Assembly (NCBI GenBank): GCA_029240015.1 | Contig: JARBTU010000010.1 | Coordinates: forward strand, 1-24,933 | DNA from: Oscillospiraceae bacterium | GTDB taxonomy: Bacteria; Bacillota; Clostridia; Oscillospirales; Ruminococcaceae | Direction: 5' to 3' | DNA length: 24,933 nucleotides | Shown: positions 23,930 to 24,933 of the stretch, piece by piece | Numbering within the stretch: the stretch's first letter is position 1 | Layout: each line of letters starts with the position of its first letter | Translations under genes and position numbers: made by a program | The notes under the pieces: model-generated | What the model was told of the DNA's origin: nothing | The model's database searches: none | What the model saw: only the letters and a program-made list of their open reading frames with translations

Positions 23930-23958
23930 ATTTTATCATTATATAAAATAAGTGTCAA
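23930..23958 (-). promoter_or_regulatory. Promoter of the tetrapyrrole operon
   Basis: On the - strand a perfect TTGACA (23958-23953) is spaced 17 nt from TAAAAT (23935-23930), giving a short leader of about 25 nt before the hemA GTG. No riboswitch space exists, so control would be at initiation. Confidence 0.7.
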
Positions 23959-24239
23959 TTCTAATAACAAAAATTAAATAAATTCAACATATCCTACAAA
24001 ATAAAATCGCTTTTTATATCTTTTTAACACTTCCATTGTATACTATATAATTCTATTATAGACTATATTATTTTATTTTAGACTTTACCTTATTTATTTG
24101 AATAAAACACGACTGTAAAATAATAACTTAAAAACCAAATGTTATCTTTTCTATTGTTTTTTTATGCTATATTCGCAGAATCAAATTTGGACATAAAATA
24201 AATAATTTATTCATAAATCGACATTTTTTATTAAAAGTA
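23959..24239. other. Very AT-rich divergent intergenic region
   Basis: Between the hem promoter and the antiporter promoter lies about 280 bp of strongly AT-rich DNA with repeated tata/atta tracts (for example 24040-24080). No gene, RNA or clear operator was recognised; it may be an AT-rich upstream (UP-like) zone for both promoters. Confidence 0.4.
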
Positions 24240-24269
24240 TTGACATAAGTGTCACAATTTTGTTATAAT
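24240..24269 (+). promoter_or_regulatory. Promoter of the Ca2+/H+ antiporter gene
   Basis: TTGACA (24240-24245) and TATAAT (24264-24269) are spaced 18 nt apart. The -35 overlaps a TGACA-N4-TGTCA inverted repeat (24241-24254) that could be an operator. The leader of about 120 nt shows no yybP-ykoY-like or other riboswitch pattern to the eye. Confidence 0.65.
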
Positions 24270-24397
24270 TACTATGGTTTTTTTCTAATTGGCAGGCTTC
24301 TTAAAAGCACAAAAATACAACAATGGCGTTGCTCATTTTATGCTCTCAAAAGCCCTTTAATATACTCACTTCACTATCGACTAAGGAGCTTATTTTT

Positions 24398-24933
24398 ATG
24401 AAATACTTAAAGTACTTATTGTTGTTCATCCCGTTGACCATTATTGGTCACTTTCTTCATTGGAACTCATCGGTTATCTTTTTCATGACCTGTTTGGCCA
24501 TCGTTCCTCTTGCGGGGTATCTTGGTCAGGCGACAGAGGAAATAGCCGCTTATACCGGCGAAAAGTTCGGTGGTTTTTTAAATGCAACATTCGGAAACGC
24601 GACGGAACTTATCATTGGTTTCTTTGCATTAAAAGCAGGTTTGATTGATGTCGTAAAAGCTTCATTGGCTGGTTCCGTCCTCGGGAACATTCTTTTGGTT
24701 TTAGGGTGCAGCATCCTTGCCGGCGGATTAAAACACAAAGAATTAAAATTTGATGCCAAACAGGGCAACTTTACCGCAACCATGCTTTTGTTTGCTGTTA
24801 TCGGTCTTGGTCTTCCTGCTGCTTTCACCTATGCTATACCGGAAGCTCAAGTTGCAACGAAATACGAAAACTTCAGCATTGTTGTAAGTGTAATTATGCT
24901 TTGCATGTACGTGATCGGAATGATTTATTCGTT
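24398..24933 (+). CDS. Calcium/proton antiporter, CaCA/CAX family (3' truncated)
   Basis: The first 178 residues are visible and the gene runs past the window edge. The ATG at 24398 follows AAGGAG; an in-frame ATG at 24323 has no binding site. Several hydrophobic helices are seen, and GGFLNATFGNATELIIG (about 58-74) is the alpha-1 repeat with the GNATE motif of CAX exchangers; SLAGSVLGNILLVLG is also typical. Such proteins use the proton gradient to expel Ca2+ (sometimes Mn2+ or Na+) across the cytoplasmic membrane. It is divergent from the heme operon. The family call is firm; ion choice is not visible. Confidence 0.9.
   Translation, partial: MKYLKYLLLFIPLTIIGHFLHWNSSVIFFMTCLAIVPLAGYLGQATEEIAAYTGEKFGGFLNATFGNATELIIGFFALKAGLIDVVKASLAGSVLGNILLVLGCSILAGGLKHKELKFDAKQGNFTATMLLFAVIGLGLPAAFTYAIPEAQVATKYENFSIVVSVIMLCMYVIGMIYS

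Noticed and set aside
24270..24397. Possible cation-sensing riboswitch before the antiporter
   Set aside because: The leader is long enough, but no conserved riboswitch core could be recognised.

Overview
The window looks like chromosome from an anaerobic, low-to-moderate G+C Bacillota, most likely a clostridium. The evidence is AT-rich intergenic DNA, strong AGGAGG-type ribosome binding sites with occasional TTG and GTG starts, an SPKTG-type sortase signal, nickel-pincer cofactor genes, and an anaerobic siroheme-dependent heme pathway. No species call is possible from the sequence alone.

Layout, left to right. (1) The 3' end of an ABC-2 type permease (+), then about 360 bp of gene-free DNA with hairpins. 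(2) An XRE-type regulator (-) whose C-terminal half is a long glycine-every-fifth-residue repeat. (3) A lar operon transcribed larC-larE-larB (-), making the nickel-pincer nucleotide cofactor; no larA is present in the window. (4) A divergent pair, an FMN-dependent NADH-azoreductase (-) and an HxlR-family regulator (+), sharing a palindromic promoter region. (5) A rhamnoside-type glycan locus: a large secreted multidomain GH106-like glycosidase (-), a divergent AraC regulator (+), and a cytoplasmic GH78 alpha-L-rhamnosidase (-). (6) A roughly 9.7-kb tightly packed tetrapyrrole operon (-) read hemA, sirC (met8-type), hemC (broken), cobA-hemD fusion, hemB, hemL, cbiX/sirB, ahbC, ahbD, ahbA, ahbB. 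(7) The start of a divergent Ca2+/H+ antiporter (+) that runs off the right edge.

The tetrapyrrole operon encodes nearly a whole route from glutamyl-tRNA to heme. HemA, HemL, HemB, HemC and HemD give uroporphyrinogen III; CobA, SirC and CbiX give siroheme; AhbA/AhbB, AhbC and AhbD convert siroheme to heme through didecarboxysiroheme and iron-coproporphyrin III. No hemE, hemF/N or hemG/Y is seen, as expected for this route.

The most surprising observations are two apparent lesions. hemC carries both its true N-terminus and its catalytic part, but an internal segment of roughly 40-45 codons is missing and the frame is shifted at an 11-bp sequence that fits both edges of the gap, as in a deletion between short direct repeats. 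The secreted glycosidase stops just before the positively charged tail of its sorting signal, and a suitable basic tail is found in the +1 frame. Other points of interest are a 16-bp palindrome shared (15 of 16) by two unrelated upstream regions, and the rhamnosidase gene lying only 42 nt behind the heme operon.
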